Source: Chloroflexota bacterium (GTDB lineage: Bacteria; Chloroflexota; Anaerolineae; UBA4142). Taken from it: a DNA stretch of 32,174 nucleotides. This document shows positions 9,555-17,688 of the stretch, one piece after another; positions within the stretch are counted from its first letter, which is position 1; each line of letters opens with the position of its first letter. Under the pieces are notes generated by a model, which worked only from the letters and a program-made list of their open reading frames with translations, ran no database searches and had not been told where the DNA came from. The position numbers were made by a program, and so were the translations under genes. The DNA lies in the NCBI GenBank assembly GCA_016865935.1, contig VGOB01000038.1, forward strand, positions 1 through 32,174, given 5' to 3'.

Positions 9555-10757
9555 ATGGATCGTCGCGCGATCGCGCTTTTCATTTTCGTTCCGTTCTGCA
9601 AAATCAAATGCACGTACTGCGATTTCAACGCGTACGCGCATTTGTCGCGTTGGATGGGATCGTATGCGGACGCGGTCGTCAAGGAAATTGACAATTGTCA
9701 ATTGTCAATTGTCAATTTTTTCGCGCGGAGTGTTTATTTCGGTGGCGGGACACCGTCGTTGATGCCGGTCGCGTCCATCGAAAAAATTTTGTCTGCCTTC
9801 CAACCTCTAATCTCCAATCCTCCCATCTCTCATCTCGAAATTACGCTCGAAGCGAATCCGGGCGATATTGACGAAGCGAAACTGCGCGCGCTACATTCAC
9901 TCGGCGTCAATCGGTTGAGCATCGGCGCGCAGGCGTTTGACGATGCCGCGCTGCGGCGCTTGAATCGCGGTCATACGGTCGCCGATACGTTGGCGACATT
10001 CGATCACGCGCGGCGCGCCGGATTCGACAACATCAGTCTCGATCTCATTTACGGCTTGCCGCTTCAAACATTGGACGATTGGCGCGCGTCGTTGGAACGC
10101 GCGTGCGCGCTCGCGCCCGAACATTTGTCGTTGTACGCGCTCAAGGTGGAGCCGGGCACCGGGCTGGCGCATCAAATCGCGCGCGGCAAGTATCCTGCGC
10201 CGGATGACGATCTGGCGGCGACGATGTACGAGACGGCGGAAGAAATGTTGGACGCGGCGGGGTACGCGCAGTACGAGATTTCGAATTGGGCTGTTGGCAG
10301 TCAGCGGTCAGCGGTCAGCGGTCAGCGATTAGATTCGCAATTCGCAATTCGCAATTTCCAATCTCAACACAACTTGACCTACTGGCGCAACGAGCCGTAC
10401 CTTGGTTTTGGCGCGGGCGCGCACTCGTCGTTGGGCGGTGAGCGTTTTTGGAATGTCGCGTCGCCGGTGGAGTACATTCAACGCGTCGCGCGTGGCGAGA
10501 GCGCGGTGGCGGGACGCGAAACGATCGCGCGCGAATTGGAAATGGCGGAGACGCTGATCCTGGGACTGCGCTTGAACGCCGGCGTTGCGTTTGCCGATTT
10601 TCGCGCGCGTTTTGGCGAGGACGCGCGCGCGCGCTATGCGCGACAGTTGGCGGAGGCGCGCGCGTTGGGCTTGATCGAATTATCGGATGAACGCGTGCGT
10701 CTGACGCGGCGCGGGCGGTTGCTCTCGAACGAGGTGTTTTGGCGGTTGTTGCCGTGA
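9555..10757 (+). CDS. hemW: HemW / coproporphyrinogen III oxidase-like radical SAM protein
   Basis: CKIKCTYCDFNAY (CxxxCxxC), YFGGGTPS, EANPGDID, RLSIGAQAF, DLIYGLP, YEISNWA. Start at ATG 9555; the longer ORF from 8796 is a spurious extension. Confidence 0.85.
   Translation: MDRRAIALFIFVPFCKIKCTYCDFNAYAHLSRWMGSYADAVVKEIDNCQLSIVNFFARSVYFGGGTPSLMPVASIEKILSAFQPLISNPPISHLEITLEANPGDIDEAKLRALHSLGVNRLSIGAQAFDDAALRRLNRGHTVADTLATFDHARRAGFDNISLDLIYGLPLQTLDDWRASLERACALAPEHLSLYALKVEPGTGLAHQIARGKYPAPDDDLAATMYETAEEMLDAAGYAQYEISNWAVGSQRSAVSGQRLDSQFAIRNFQSQHNLTYWRNEPYLGFGAGAHSSLGGERFWNVASPVEYIQRVARGESAVAGRETIARELEMAETLILGLRLNAGVAFADFRARFGEDARARYARQLAEARALGLIELSDERVRLTRRGRLLSNEVFWRLLP
9686..9719. repeat. Heptamer array CAATTGT inside hemW
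   Basis: CAATTGT CAATTGT CAATTGT CAATT in frame; encodes NCQLSIVNF. Confidence 0.85.
10296..10366. repeat. Composite heptamer array inside hemW
   Basis: GCAGTCA GCGGTCA GCGGTCA GCGGTCA GCGATTA GATTCGC AATTCGC AATTCGC AATTTCC AATCTCA in continuous 7-nt register; encodes SQRSAVSGQRLDSQFAIRNFQS. Confidence 0.85.
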
Positions 10758-10762
10758 GAACG

Positions 10763-10839
10763 CCCCGAATGAATTCGGGGGCTAGGAAAAATAAGCCCGA
10801 TGAATCGGGCTGCTATGCGCGCTATCGGCTTGAGCCGAT
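10763..10839. repeat. Three consecutive stem-loops after hemW
   Basis: CCCCGAA-TGAA-TTCGGGG (10763-10780); AGCCCGA-TGAA-TCGGGCT (10794-10811); ATCGGC-TTGA-GCCGAT (10824-10839). Confidence 0.8.
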
Positions 10840-11030
10840 TGCCATCAAGCCGCTGAATCTTGTTCGGCGGTGATGCTTGACGCCAGCGCGAATTTGGGTT
10901 ATTGTGGAATTGTGCGGAAAGGCGGATGGTGCAATCTATTTTGGTGATACCAGAAAGATCTTCTTTGATTCCCAGGTCGAGATCGTTGAATTCAGGTGGA
11001 AGGAAATCGAAACGGGAGGCGGGCGTTCCA

Positions 11031-11273
11031 ATGGCAACCTATCGCGTGGTTTTGCGAATTGATGTGGATGCGGACGACATTATCAAGAGTCGCGGCAAAG
11101 AAACGCTCGCGGAACTGAAAAGGGACGGGGGCGATTATTTGTTCGCGCATGTCGAAAACGAGATGGGATGGTTGGAGCAGTCTTTCAGCAACGTGGAAAT
11201 CGAATCAATTACGCGGCTGCAGGAAAGCAAGTCGGCGTCAAAAAGCGAATCGGTACGAAAGTCGAAGAAATGA
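11031..11273 (+). CDS. Small hypothetical protein coupled to a DNA methyltransferase
   Basis: MATYRVVLRIDVDADDI...; upstream GGGAGG; its TGA overlaps the methyltransferase ATG (ATGA). Confidence 0.5.
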   Translation: MATYRVVLRIDVDADDIIKSRGKETLAELKRDGGDYLFAHVENEMGWLEQSFSNVEIESITRLQESKSASKSESVRKSKK

Positions 11274-12241
11274 GCAAAGTAAAAATCATCCGCAAAAACA
11301 CTGGGCGAAAACCGAACAAACCGAATCATCCGCGAGCGCGAAAAACGCGCGAGTCGCAGGTTGTCTATGCAACAAGCACATCGCGCAAGAATTATTCAGA
11401 GTGTGCGCTTGGGTCGGGTAGATTCATTCGAGGAGATTGTTTGGATGTGCTGAACGCTCTCCCCGCCGATGAGTTCGTTCTGGCGTTTACGTCGCCGCCT
11501 TATCACAACGCGATCAATTATTCGCAGCACGTTGACAAAATCAAGGGACGTGTGGACCATTGGAAGCGCGAGAACGTCTCGTACGATGAGTACAGGCAGT
11601 TCCTGACGGATCGTTTCGCGGCATTGATGCGCGTGGTCAAGCCAGGTGGTTACAACGTCGTGAATATTTCGCCCGTTGGATGGAATGGTGAACGAATGGC
11701 TTTGCCATTTCACTTTGTGAGTTGGATGGAGCAAATCGGCTGGAAATTCAAAGAGGACATCGTTTGGGAAAAAACGATTGCGCGGGATCGGAGATCGGGC
11801 GTTCTTTTGCAGCACCCATATCCAGGATACTATTATCCCAGCCTCGTCTCGGAATATGTTTTCGTCTTCCAAAAGCCAGCCGCAAAAAAAGACCGCGAGA
11901 ACATCTACTGGAATCGCACGGCTGAAGAAAAAGAACGGAACAAACTTGACTTGAGTAATTTCCAGGGTGAGATGAGCAAGAATGTGTGGAAGATTCGTCC
12001 GCTTTCTCCGCAGGAAAATCTACATCCCGCGCCGTTTCCGCTCGAGTTGGCGGAGCGCGTAGTTTCGCTATACTCGTATCAAGGCGACGCGGTCATTGAT
12101 ATTTTTGCGGGGAGTGGTCAAACGGGATTGGCGTGTGAAAAACTTGGACGGCGTCACGTCGGCATTGAGATTCTGAAAGAGTACGTGGATTACGCGGTGA
12201 AGCGGATTCAAGCCCACATCGCACAGACCAAAATGTTTTGA
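11270..12241 (+). CDS. DNA methyltransferase (N4-cytosine/N6-adenine), circularly permuted motif order
   Basis: Catalytic TSPPY precedes SAM-binding FAGSGQT; GDCLDVLNALP. Confidence 0.85.
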   Translation: MSKVKIIRKNTGRKPNKPNHPRARKTRESQVVYATSTSRKNYSECALGSGRFIRGDCLDVLNALPADEFVLAFTSPPYHNAINYSQHVDKIKGRVDHWKRENVSYDEYRQFLTDRFAALMRVVKPGGYNVVNISPVGWNGERMALPFHFVSWMEQIGWKFKEDIVWEKTIARDRRSGVLLQHPYPGYYYPSLVSEYVFVFQKPAAKKDRENIYWNRTAEEKERNKLDLSNFQGEMSKNVWKIRPLSPQENLHPAPFPLELAERVVSLYSYQGDAVIDIFAGSGQTGLACEKLGRRHVGIEILKEYVDYAVKRIQAHIAQTKMF

Positions 12242-12250
12242 GGCGACACA

Positions 12251-13387
12251 ATGAACATTGAAGCAGAAATCGAAAAGATTTCCTATCATCCGCAAATGTG
12301 TGATCCGCTTCCTGTTTTTCGGATTGACGATTTCAAATCGGGGCAAGCATTTAGGCGCGGGCGATTCCTCTTGGAGTACGATGAACAAGAGTCTTTTGCA
12401 ATCAGCTACTGGACAAGCCCTAAACGGACGCGGACGTATCCGTACGGGCGCGTCTATGACACATTGAACGTTGACAATCGCATCACGATTATCCCATTCG
12501 TCAAAGACGAAGGCATTGACGGTGACCGGGACTTTCTGCAATGGGATACAGTTTCGCTGATGAGTTTGCTCAAAGTCTATGTCATTCCCGCTTTCTACAA
12601 GACTGCCAAGAAATCTTCACGCAATCCGAACAAAATCACCACCCAGGAATTCGACTATGATTATTTGCTTGACCGTTTGAATATGTTTGCGGATTTCAAT
12701 CAATCGGATGCTGTTCATTGGAATTTGAAAGAGATACAAGAACAGATTGTGCACGTTGCAGAATTGGCAAAACGGCACTATCTGGGAATCTCCAGACGAA
12801 CAGGTGTTGAACTTCACTCACCCGATGGACTTGACGAACGCATTCAAAGAATGGGAGAAGACATCGCGAGTTACCGCGCTTATTCCCGAACGCAGGCGCA
12901 ATCTGCTCGCGAACGCGAACGAGTGACGCGGCATGAGCAAGAACGCGTCAGCGGAGATAAGAGCATTATCACGATCAAAAATTTCATCGGCGGATACTAC
13001 TACTGGACGGTGGACGAGGCATCAATCATCAGAGACAAATTGCTTTTGGTTGAGAAAAAACATAGCCGCAAATCGCGTTTGCCGCACATGGGCGACATCA
13101 AGGACGCGTTTTTGAAAATGGTCTTGTTTACAAACCTATCTCGGGTCATGGCGGATGGAAACCACTACACTCCATTTCCAGTGATCGGTTTGACCTCTGA
13201 TTCGCTCCAAGGTTTCTGTCACAGCGCGATGGATGATTCACAGATTGAAAAATTCTTCAAGCGGAATGCGTTCAGTGACCGCGCACGCACTTTGGTTGGA
13301 AGGATTTTTCAAGAGGGTCGTACTAATCATTTCTTTGTCTCCATCTCATCACCCGAAGTTGACGTGCGGCGAGTCCTTGACGCGTGA
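12251..13387 (+). CDS. Hypothetical protein, candidate restriction endonuclease partner
   Basis: Directly downstream of the methyltransferase; conserved-looking IIPFVKDEGIDGDRDFLQWDTVSLMSLLKVYVIPAFY; visibly lower GC than flanks. Confidence 0.4.
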   Translation: MNIEAEIEKISYHPQMCDPLPVFRIDDFKSGQAFRRGRFLLEYDEQESFAISYWTSPKRTRTYPYGRVYDTLNVDNRITIIPFVKDEGIDGDRDFLQWDTVSLMSLLKVYVIPAFYKTAKKSSRNPNKITTQEFDYDYLLDRLNMFADFNQSDAVHWNLKEIQEQIVHVAELAKRHYLGISRRTGVELHSPDGLDERIQRMGEDIASYRAYSRTQAQSARERERVTRHEQERVSGDKSIITIKNFIGGYYYWTVDEASIIRDKLLLVEKKHSRKSRLPHMGDIKDAFLKMVLFTNLSRVMADGNHYTPFPVIGLTSDSLQGFCHSAMDDSQIEKFFKRNAFSDRARTLVGRIFQEGRTNHFFVSISSPEVDVRRVLDA

Positions 13388-13397
13388 ACCCAACACG

Positions 13398-13985
13398 ATG
13401 AACATTACTCCCCTCACCCTTCCCGGCATCCACGTCCGCCTCGAACCGCTCGCGCTGAAACACACGGACGATTTGTTTGCGGCGGCGCAGTTCCCAGAAA
13501 TCTGGGAATATTTTCTGATGCCGCCGCTGACAACGCGCGAACAGATGTGCGCGTGGATCGAAACGACGCAATCGCAAATCGAAGCGGGGACGCAGATCTG
13601 GTTTGCCATCGTCCGGTGCAGCGACAATCGCGCAGTGGGCGTGACGAGTTATATGAACATCGCGCGCCAAGATCGCGGTTTGGAAATCGGCGGAACGTGG
13701 CTGACGCCCGACGCGCAGCGCACGCCGATCAACACCGAGTGCAAGTACCTGCTCTTGCGTCACGCGTTCGAAACGCTTGGTTGCGTGCGCGTGCAGCTCA
13801 AGACCGACGAACGAAATATTCGCTCGCGCCGCGCGATTGAACGGCTGGGTGCGGTTCAAGAAGGCATCCTGCGAAAATATCAAATTCGCTATGATGGTTA
13901 TCAACGCAACACGGTGATGTACAGCATTGTGGATACGGAATGGCAAGCGGTGAAAGCGCGGCTGGAAGAGTTTCTAAAATCTTGA
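13398..13985 (+). CDS. GNAT-family N-acetyltransferase (RimJ/RimL type)
   Basis: RLEPLALKHTDDLF, LEIGGTWL, LKTDERNIRSRRAIERLGAVQEGILRKY. Confidence 0.85.
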   Translation: MNITPLTLPGIHVRLEPLALKHTDDLFAAAQFPEIWEYFLMPPLTTREQMCAWIETTQSQIEAGTQIWFAIVRCSDNRAVGVTSYMNIARQDRGLEIGGTWLTPDAQRTPINTECKYLLLRHAFETLGCVRVQLKTDERNIRSRRAIERLGAVQEGILRKYQIRYDGYQRNTVMYSIVDTEWQAVKARLEEFLKS

Positions 13986-14047
13986 CGGAAGACGGATGAC
14001 CGAGGACGGAACAAGTTGTTCGTCATCCGTCGTCGGTCTTCGGTCAG
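13983..14047. repeat. Inverted heptamer array (GACGGA family)
   Basis: TGACGGA AGACGGA TGACCGA GGACGGA / TCGTCAT CCGTCGT CGGTCTT CGGTCAG; starts with the GNAT stop codon. Confidence 0.8.
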
Positions 14048-14056
14048 GGGTTGAAA

Positions 14057-15553
14057 ATGTTCAAAAAAGTTCTCGTCGCGAATCGGGGAGAAATTGCGGT
14101 GCGCGTGCTGCGCGCGTGCCGCGAGCTGGGTCTGCGAACTGTCGCGGTGTACTCCGAAGTGGATCGCAACGCGCTGCACGTGCGCTACGCCGACGAAGCG
14201 TACTGCATCGGTCCGGCGTCCGCGCGCGAATCGTATCTGCGGATTGATCGCGTCATTGACGTCGCGATTCGCGCGAAGGCGGAAGCGATTCATCCTGGCT
14301 ACGGCTTTCTCGCGGAGAACGACGATTTTGCGCGCGCGTGCGTTGAGGCGGGTATCGTCTTCATCGGTCCTCCGCCTGCGGCGATGCAAGCGATGGGCGA
14401 CAAGATTCAGGCGCGGCGCACCGTCTCGAAGCAGGGTGTGCCCGTCGTTCCGGGGACGTACGATCCATTGCGCGACGACGAAATGATCGCGGCGGCAACT
14501 CAGGTCGGCTTTCCGTTGTTCGTCAAAGCGTCGGCGGGCGGCGGCGGCAAAGGGATGCGGCGCGTCGAAAAAATCGAAGAGTTGGCGAACGCGATCACGC
14601 GCGCGCGCAGCGAAGCCGAGTCGGCGTTCGGCGATGGCACGGTGTACCTGGAACGCATCGTCAAGCCCGCGCGCCATATCGAGTTTCAGATTCTCGCGGA
14701 CGCGCGCGGCAACGTCATTCATCTCGGCGAGCGCGAATGTTCGATTCAGCGGCGGCATCAAAAAATGGTCGAAGAATCGCCGTCCATCGCGCTCGACGAA
14801 AAATTGCGCGAGCAGATGGGCAAGGCAGCGGTCGCAGCGGCAAGGTCGGCGGGGTACGTCAACGCGGGAACGATTGAATTTCTGCTCGACAAGGATCGCA
14901 ATTTCTATTTTCTCGAAATGAACACGCGCTTGCAGGTCGAGCATCCCGTGACGGAACTTGTAACGGGCATTGACATTGTGAAAGAACAACTGCGGATCGC
15001 GTCGGGTCGTCCGCTGAGCCATCAACAAAAAGATGTGCAGCAGCGCGGTTGGTCAATCGAATGTCGCATCACCGCCGAAGATGCGTACAACGGCTTTCTG
15101 CCTTCGACGGGAAAAATCATCAGTCTGCACGAACCGACGGGACCTGGGGTGCGACTCGAAAGCGCGTTGTTCGAAGGATTCGAGGTGTCGTTGTATTACG
15201 ATCCGCTCATCGCGAAATTGTGCGTGTGGGGACAAGATCGCGCGACCGCGATTATGCGGATGAAGCGCGCGCTCGGCGAGTACAAAATCCTGGGTGTGTC
15301 CACCTCCATTCCATTTCATCAAAAACTTTTCCAAAGCACGAGTTTCATCGGCGGCACGATTGACACCAGTTTTCTCGACGAACGCTTTTCGATGGAGCAG
15401 GGCGGCTCGGATGAGCGCGAGCGCGTTGCCGCGATCATCGCCGCGCTGCTCACACACGATCGGCGCCAGCACGCGCTCAACATTCCACCGCCGACTTCAA
15501 GTACGCGCGGCGGATGGAAGCGGTTTGGAAATTGGGAGGGATTAGTTCGATAG
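14057..15553 (+). CDS. Acetyl/propionyl-CoA carboxylase biotin carboxylase subunit
   Basis: KVLVANRGEIAVRVLRAC, IHPGYGFLAEN, KASAGGGGKGMR, ERECSIQRRHQK, EMNTRLQVEHPVTE. Confidence 0.95.
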   Translation: MFKKVLVANRGEIAVRVLRACRELGLRTVAVYSEVDRNALHVRYADEAYCIGPASARESYLRIDRVIDVAIRAKAEAIHPGYGFLAENDDFARACVEAGIVFIGPPPAAMQAMGDKIQARRTVSKQGVPVVPGTYDPLRDDEMIAAATQVGFPLFVKASAGGGGKGMRRVEKIEELANAITRARSEAESAFGDGTVYLERIVKPARHIEFQILADARGNVIHLGERECSIQRRHQKMVEESPSIALDEKLREQMGKAAVAAARSAGYVNAGTIEFLLDKDRNFYFLEMNTRLQVEHPVTELVTGIDIVKEQLRIASGRPLSHQQKDVQQRGWSIECRITAEDAYNGFLPSTGKIISLHEPTGPGVRLESALFEGFEVSLYYDPLIAKLCVWGQDRATAIMRMKRALGEYKILGVSTSIPFHQKLFQSTSFIGGTIDTSFLDERFSMEQGGSDERERVAAIIAALLTHDRRQHALNIPPPTSSTRGGWKRFGNWEGLVR

Positions 15554-15556
15554 TAC

Positions 15557-15715
15557 ATAGTTGGGTAGTTGCGTAGTTGAATAGTTGGCTAGTTGCATAG
15601 TTGGATAGTTCGTCGTTATCTAGGAACCGACTATTGGACTATCCAACTATCGAACTAGCCAACTATCAAACTACCAAACCACTAAACTAACAAACTATCG
15701 AACTATCAAACTATT
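15557..15715. repeat. Inverted octamer array (xTAGTTGx / AACTATCx)
   Basis: Left arm ATAGTTGG GTAGTTGC GTAGTTGA ATAGTTGG CTAGTTGC ATAGTTGG ATAGTTCG; right arm about 11 AACTATCx units ending at the next ATG. Confidence 0.9.
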
Positions 15716-16213
15716 ATGAAATACACTGCGCTCATCAACGACAAAACGTACGAAATCGAAATCGGCGCGAACAATACGGTGGTGGTAAATGGCGAGCCCC
15801 ACAACATAGATTTTCGCACGATTGACGGCGGCGCGCTGTACTCGTTATTGCTCGACAACGCGTCCTGGGAAGCGCTCGTCGATCGGAACGGCGACGAGTA
15901 TCGCGTGTTGATCGGCGGCGAACTGAATGTCGTCGTCGTGCAGGACGAGCGCACGCGCAAAATGGCGAAGGCGGAAGGCACACAAGCCGCGCCGACGGGC
16001 GAAGCGATCATCAAAGCGCCGATGCCAGGTCTCGTGCGCGGCGTAAACGTGAACGTCGGCGACAATGTCGCGGCGAAGCAGGGTGTCGTGATCCTGGAAG
16101 CGATGAAGATGCAAAACGAATTGCGGACGCCGCGCGCGGGCGTCGTCAAGGAAGTGCGCGTGAAAGCGGGCGACAAGGTGGAGCAAGGGCAGGTGCTGGT
16201 CGTCGTCAAATAG
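15716..16213 (+). CDS. Biotin carboxyl carrier protein
   Basis: C-terminal biotinyl domain APMPGLVRGVNVNVGD...VILEAMKMQNEL. Confidence 0.9.
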   Translation: MKYTALINDKTYEIEIGANNTVVVNGEPHNIDFRTIDGGALYSLLLDNASWEALVDRNGDEYRVLIGGELNVVVVQDERTRKMAKAEGTQAAPTGEAIIKAPMPGLVRGVNVNVGDNVAAKQGVVILEAMKMQNELRTPRAGVVKEVRVKAGDKVEQGQVLVVVK

Positions 16214-16269
16214 GCGCGTGGTCGCGTAGTCGGCGTTCGCTGAAACGCCGAATCGCGCGGGAGGATGAG

Positions 16270-16665
16270 ATGGAAACGAAAAGCGAAACGCAACAAATGA
16301 TACACGAACTAAAGGAACTGCGTGAGCAAGTATACGCGCTGGAAGTGGAACTAAAACAAATGCCAAGTGGGAATCAACGCCCTGAATTTCTCACCGAGCA
16401 CCCGCATATTATTCGTTTACAGGGCGTGCATGGGGGACGGCCGATCGTGCGCGGCACTGGCGTTAGCGTGCAGACAATCGTCGCGCTGTTCAAGCAGAAT
16501 GTCAGCCCTGAACAAATCGTCGAGGATTATGACGGAGACTTGACGTTCGCACAGGTTTATGATGCGCTGAGTTATTATTATGACCATCCTGGCGAAATTG
16601 ATCAATACCTCGAAGAAAATCGCGCGGCACTGGAGCAAGGATGGCAACCGCCCGTCTCTTCATAG
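16270..16665 (+). CDS. DUF433-family putative antitoxin
   Basis: RPIVRGTGVSVQTIVALFKQNVSPEQIVEDYDGDLTFAQVYDALSYYYDH; overlaps the next gene. Confidence 0.85.
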   Translation: METKSETQQMIHELKELREQVYALEVELKQMPSGNQRPEFLTEHPHIIRLQGVHGGRPIVRGTGVSVQTIVALFKQNVSPEQIVEDYDGDLTFAQVYDALSYYYDHPGEIDQYLEENRAALEQGWQPPVSS

Positions 16666-17006
16666 CATTGTATTTGGATGCAGATGTCTCGAGGCATCTG
16701 GCACGAGCGTTGCGGGAAAAGGGTTTTGACGCGATTTCAGCAAAAGAAATCGGCAATGCTGAATTGAATGATCGCGCGCAACTGGATTACGCGATTGCAG
16801 AACATCGCGCCATCTTGACTCACAATGCCCAAGATTTCGTACCTTTGCTGGGTGAGTACTGGCAGGCAGGGAAAGAACATTACGGCGTTATTGTCTCCCA
16901 ACAACTGTCGTTCAGCGAATTGTTGCGCCGCATCCTCAATTTGCTGAATACGGTTGACGCCGACGAAATGAAAAATAGTTTTCGGAATCTGGGCGAGTTC
17001 AAATAA
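16641..17006 (+). CDS. DUF5615-family PIN-like putative toxin
   Basis: YLDADVSRHLARALREKGFDAISAKE...ILTHNAQDF; 25-nt overlap with the DUF433 gene. Confidence 0.85.
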   Translation: MATARLFIALYLDADVSRHLARALREKGFDAISAKEIGNAELNDRAQLDYAIAEHRAILTHNAQDFVPLLGEYWQAGKEHYGVIVSQQLSFSELLRRILNLLNTVDADEMKNSFRNLGEFK

Positions 17007-17081
17007 GAGAAAGATAGCAATTTTCAAAATCAGGGGCAGGGCGAGCCCTGTACCTATTCTTGTTCAATCGGGAGGTGCATA

Positions 17082-17648
17082 ATGCAAAAGACTGATTGGT
17101 TGAATCGGATTATGCTGGTCGTGGCTGTGCTAAGTTGTATCGCCGCATACTTGGCCTTGCCGCAGATACAAGACTTGCTATCAGGATTGTTCCAAGGTTC
17201 TGCAACTCCATCGGCACCGTTGTCAACCACACCTCCTGTGGCAAGTAGGGTGAATGTGACACCATCAATTTCCCCGAAAACTTCCCAAACATTAACACCT
17301 TTGGCCACGCCTACTCTGGCAGGGGTGATTTTTGTTCCTACCCAAACGAGAACTAGGACGCCGACATCGTTGCCCACGAGGCCATCAGTGTTGGCCAGGG
17401 TTATCGTGAAAACCGCCAATGTGCGTGAAGACGCGAGTACTGCGTCAGCGATTGTAGCCATTCTTGGGGAGGGTGACCAGATCGTTCTGAAAAATGTTTC
17501 TGGTGAATGGTATTTGGCGGATGTGAGTGAAGCATTAAACATTCGGTGGCTGGATCACAATTATCAATTCAATTGGGGTTGGGTTCATAGCGGAACTCTC
17601 AGAATCACGAGTGGTGATCCCAAGACACTATCGGAGTATGGCAAGTAG
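17082..17648 (+). CDS. Membrane-anchored bacterial SH3-like domain protein
   Basis: N-terminal hydrophobic helix, T/P-rich linker, TANVREDASTASAIVAILGEGDQIVL...WGWVHSGTL. Confidence 0.65.
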   Translation: MQKTDWLNRIMLVVAVLSCIAAYLALPQIQDLLSGLFQGSATPSAPLSTTPPVASRVNVTPSISPKTSQTLTPLATPTLAGVIFVPTQTRTRTPTSLPTRPSVLARVIVKTANVREDASTASAIVAILGEGDQIVLKNVSGEWYLADVSEALNIRWLDHNYQFNWGWVHSGTLRITSGDPKTLSEYGK

Positions 17649-17688
17649 TACAATTTGAGGGTTGAAAGATTGTTTAGGGAGGAATGAA

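Noticed and set aside
10877-11062. 61-aa ORF upstream of the small methylase-associated protein
   Set aside because: It overlaps the 11031 CDS in another frame and has no recognisable motif; coding status cannot be decided.
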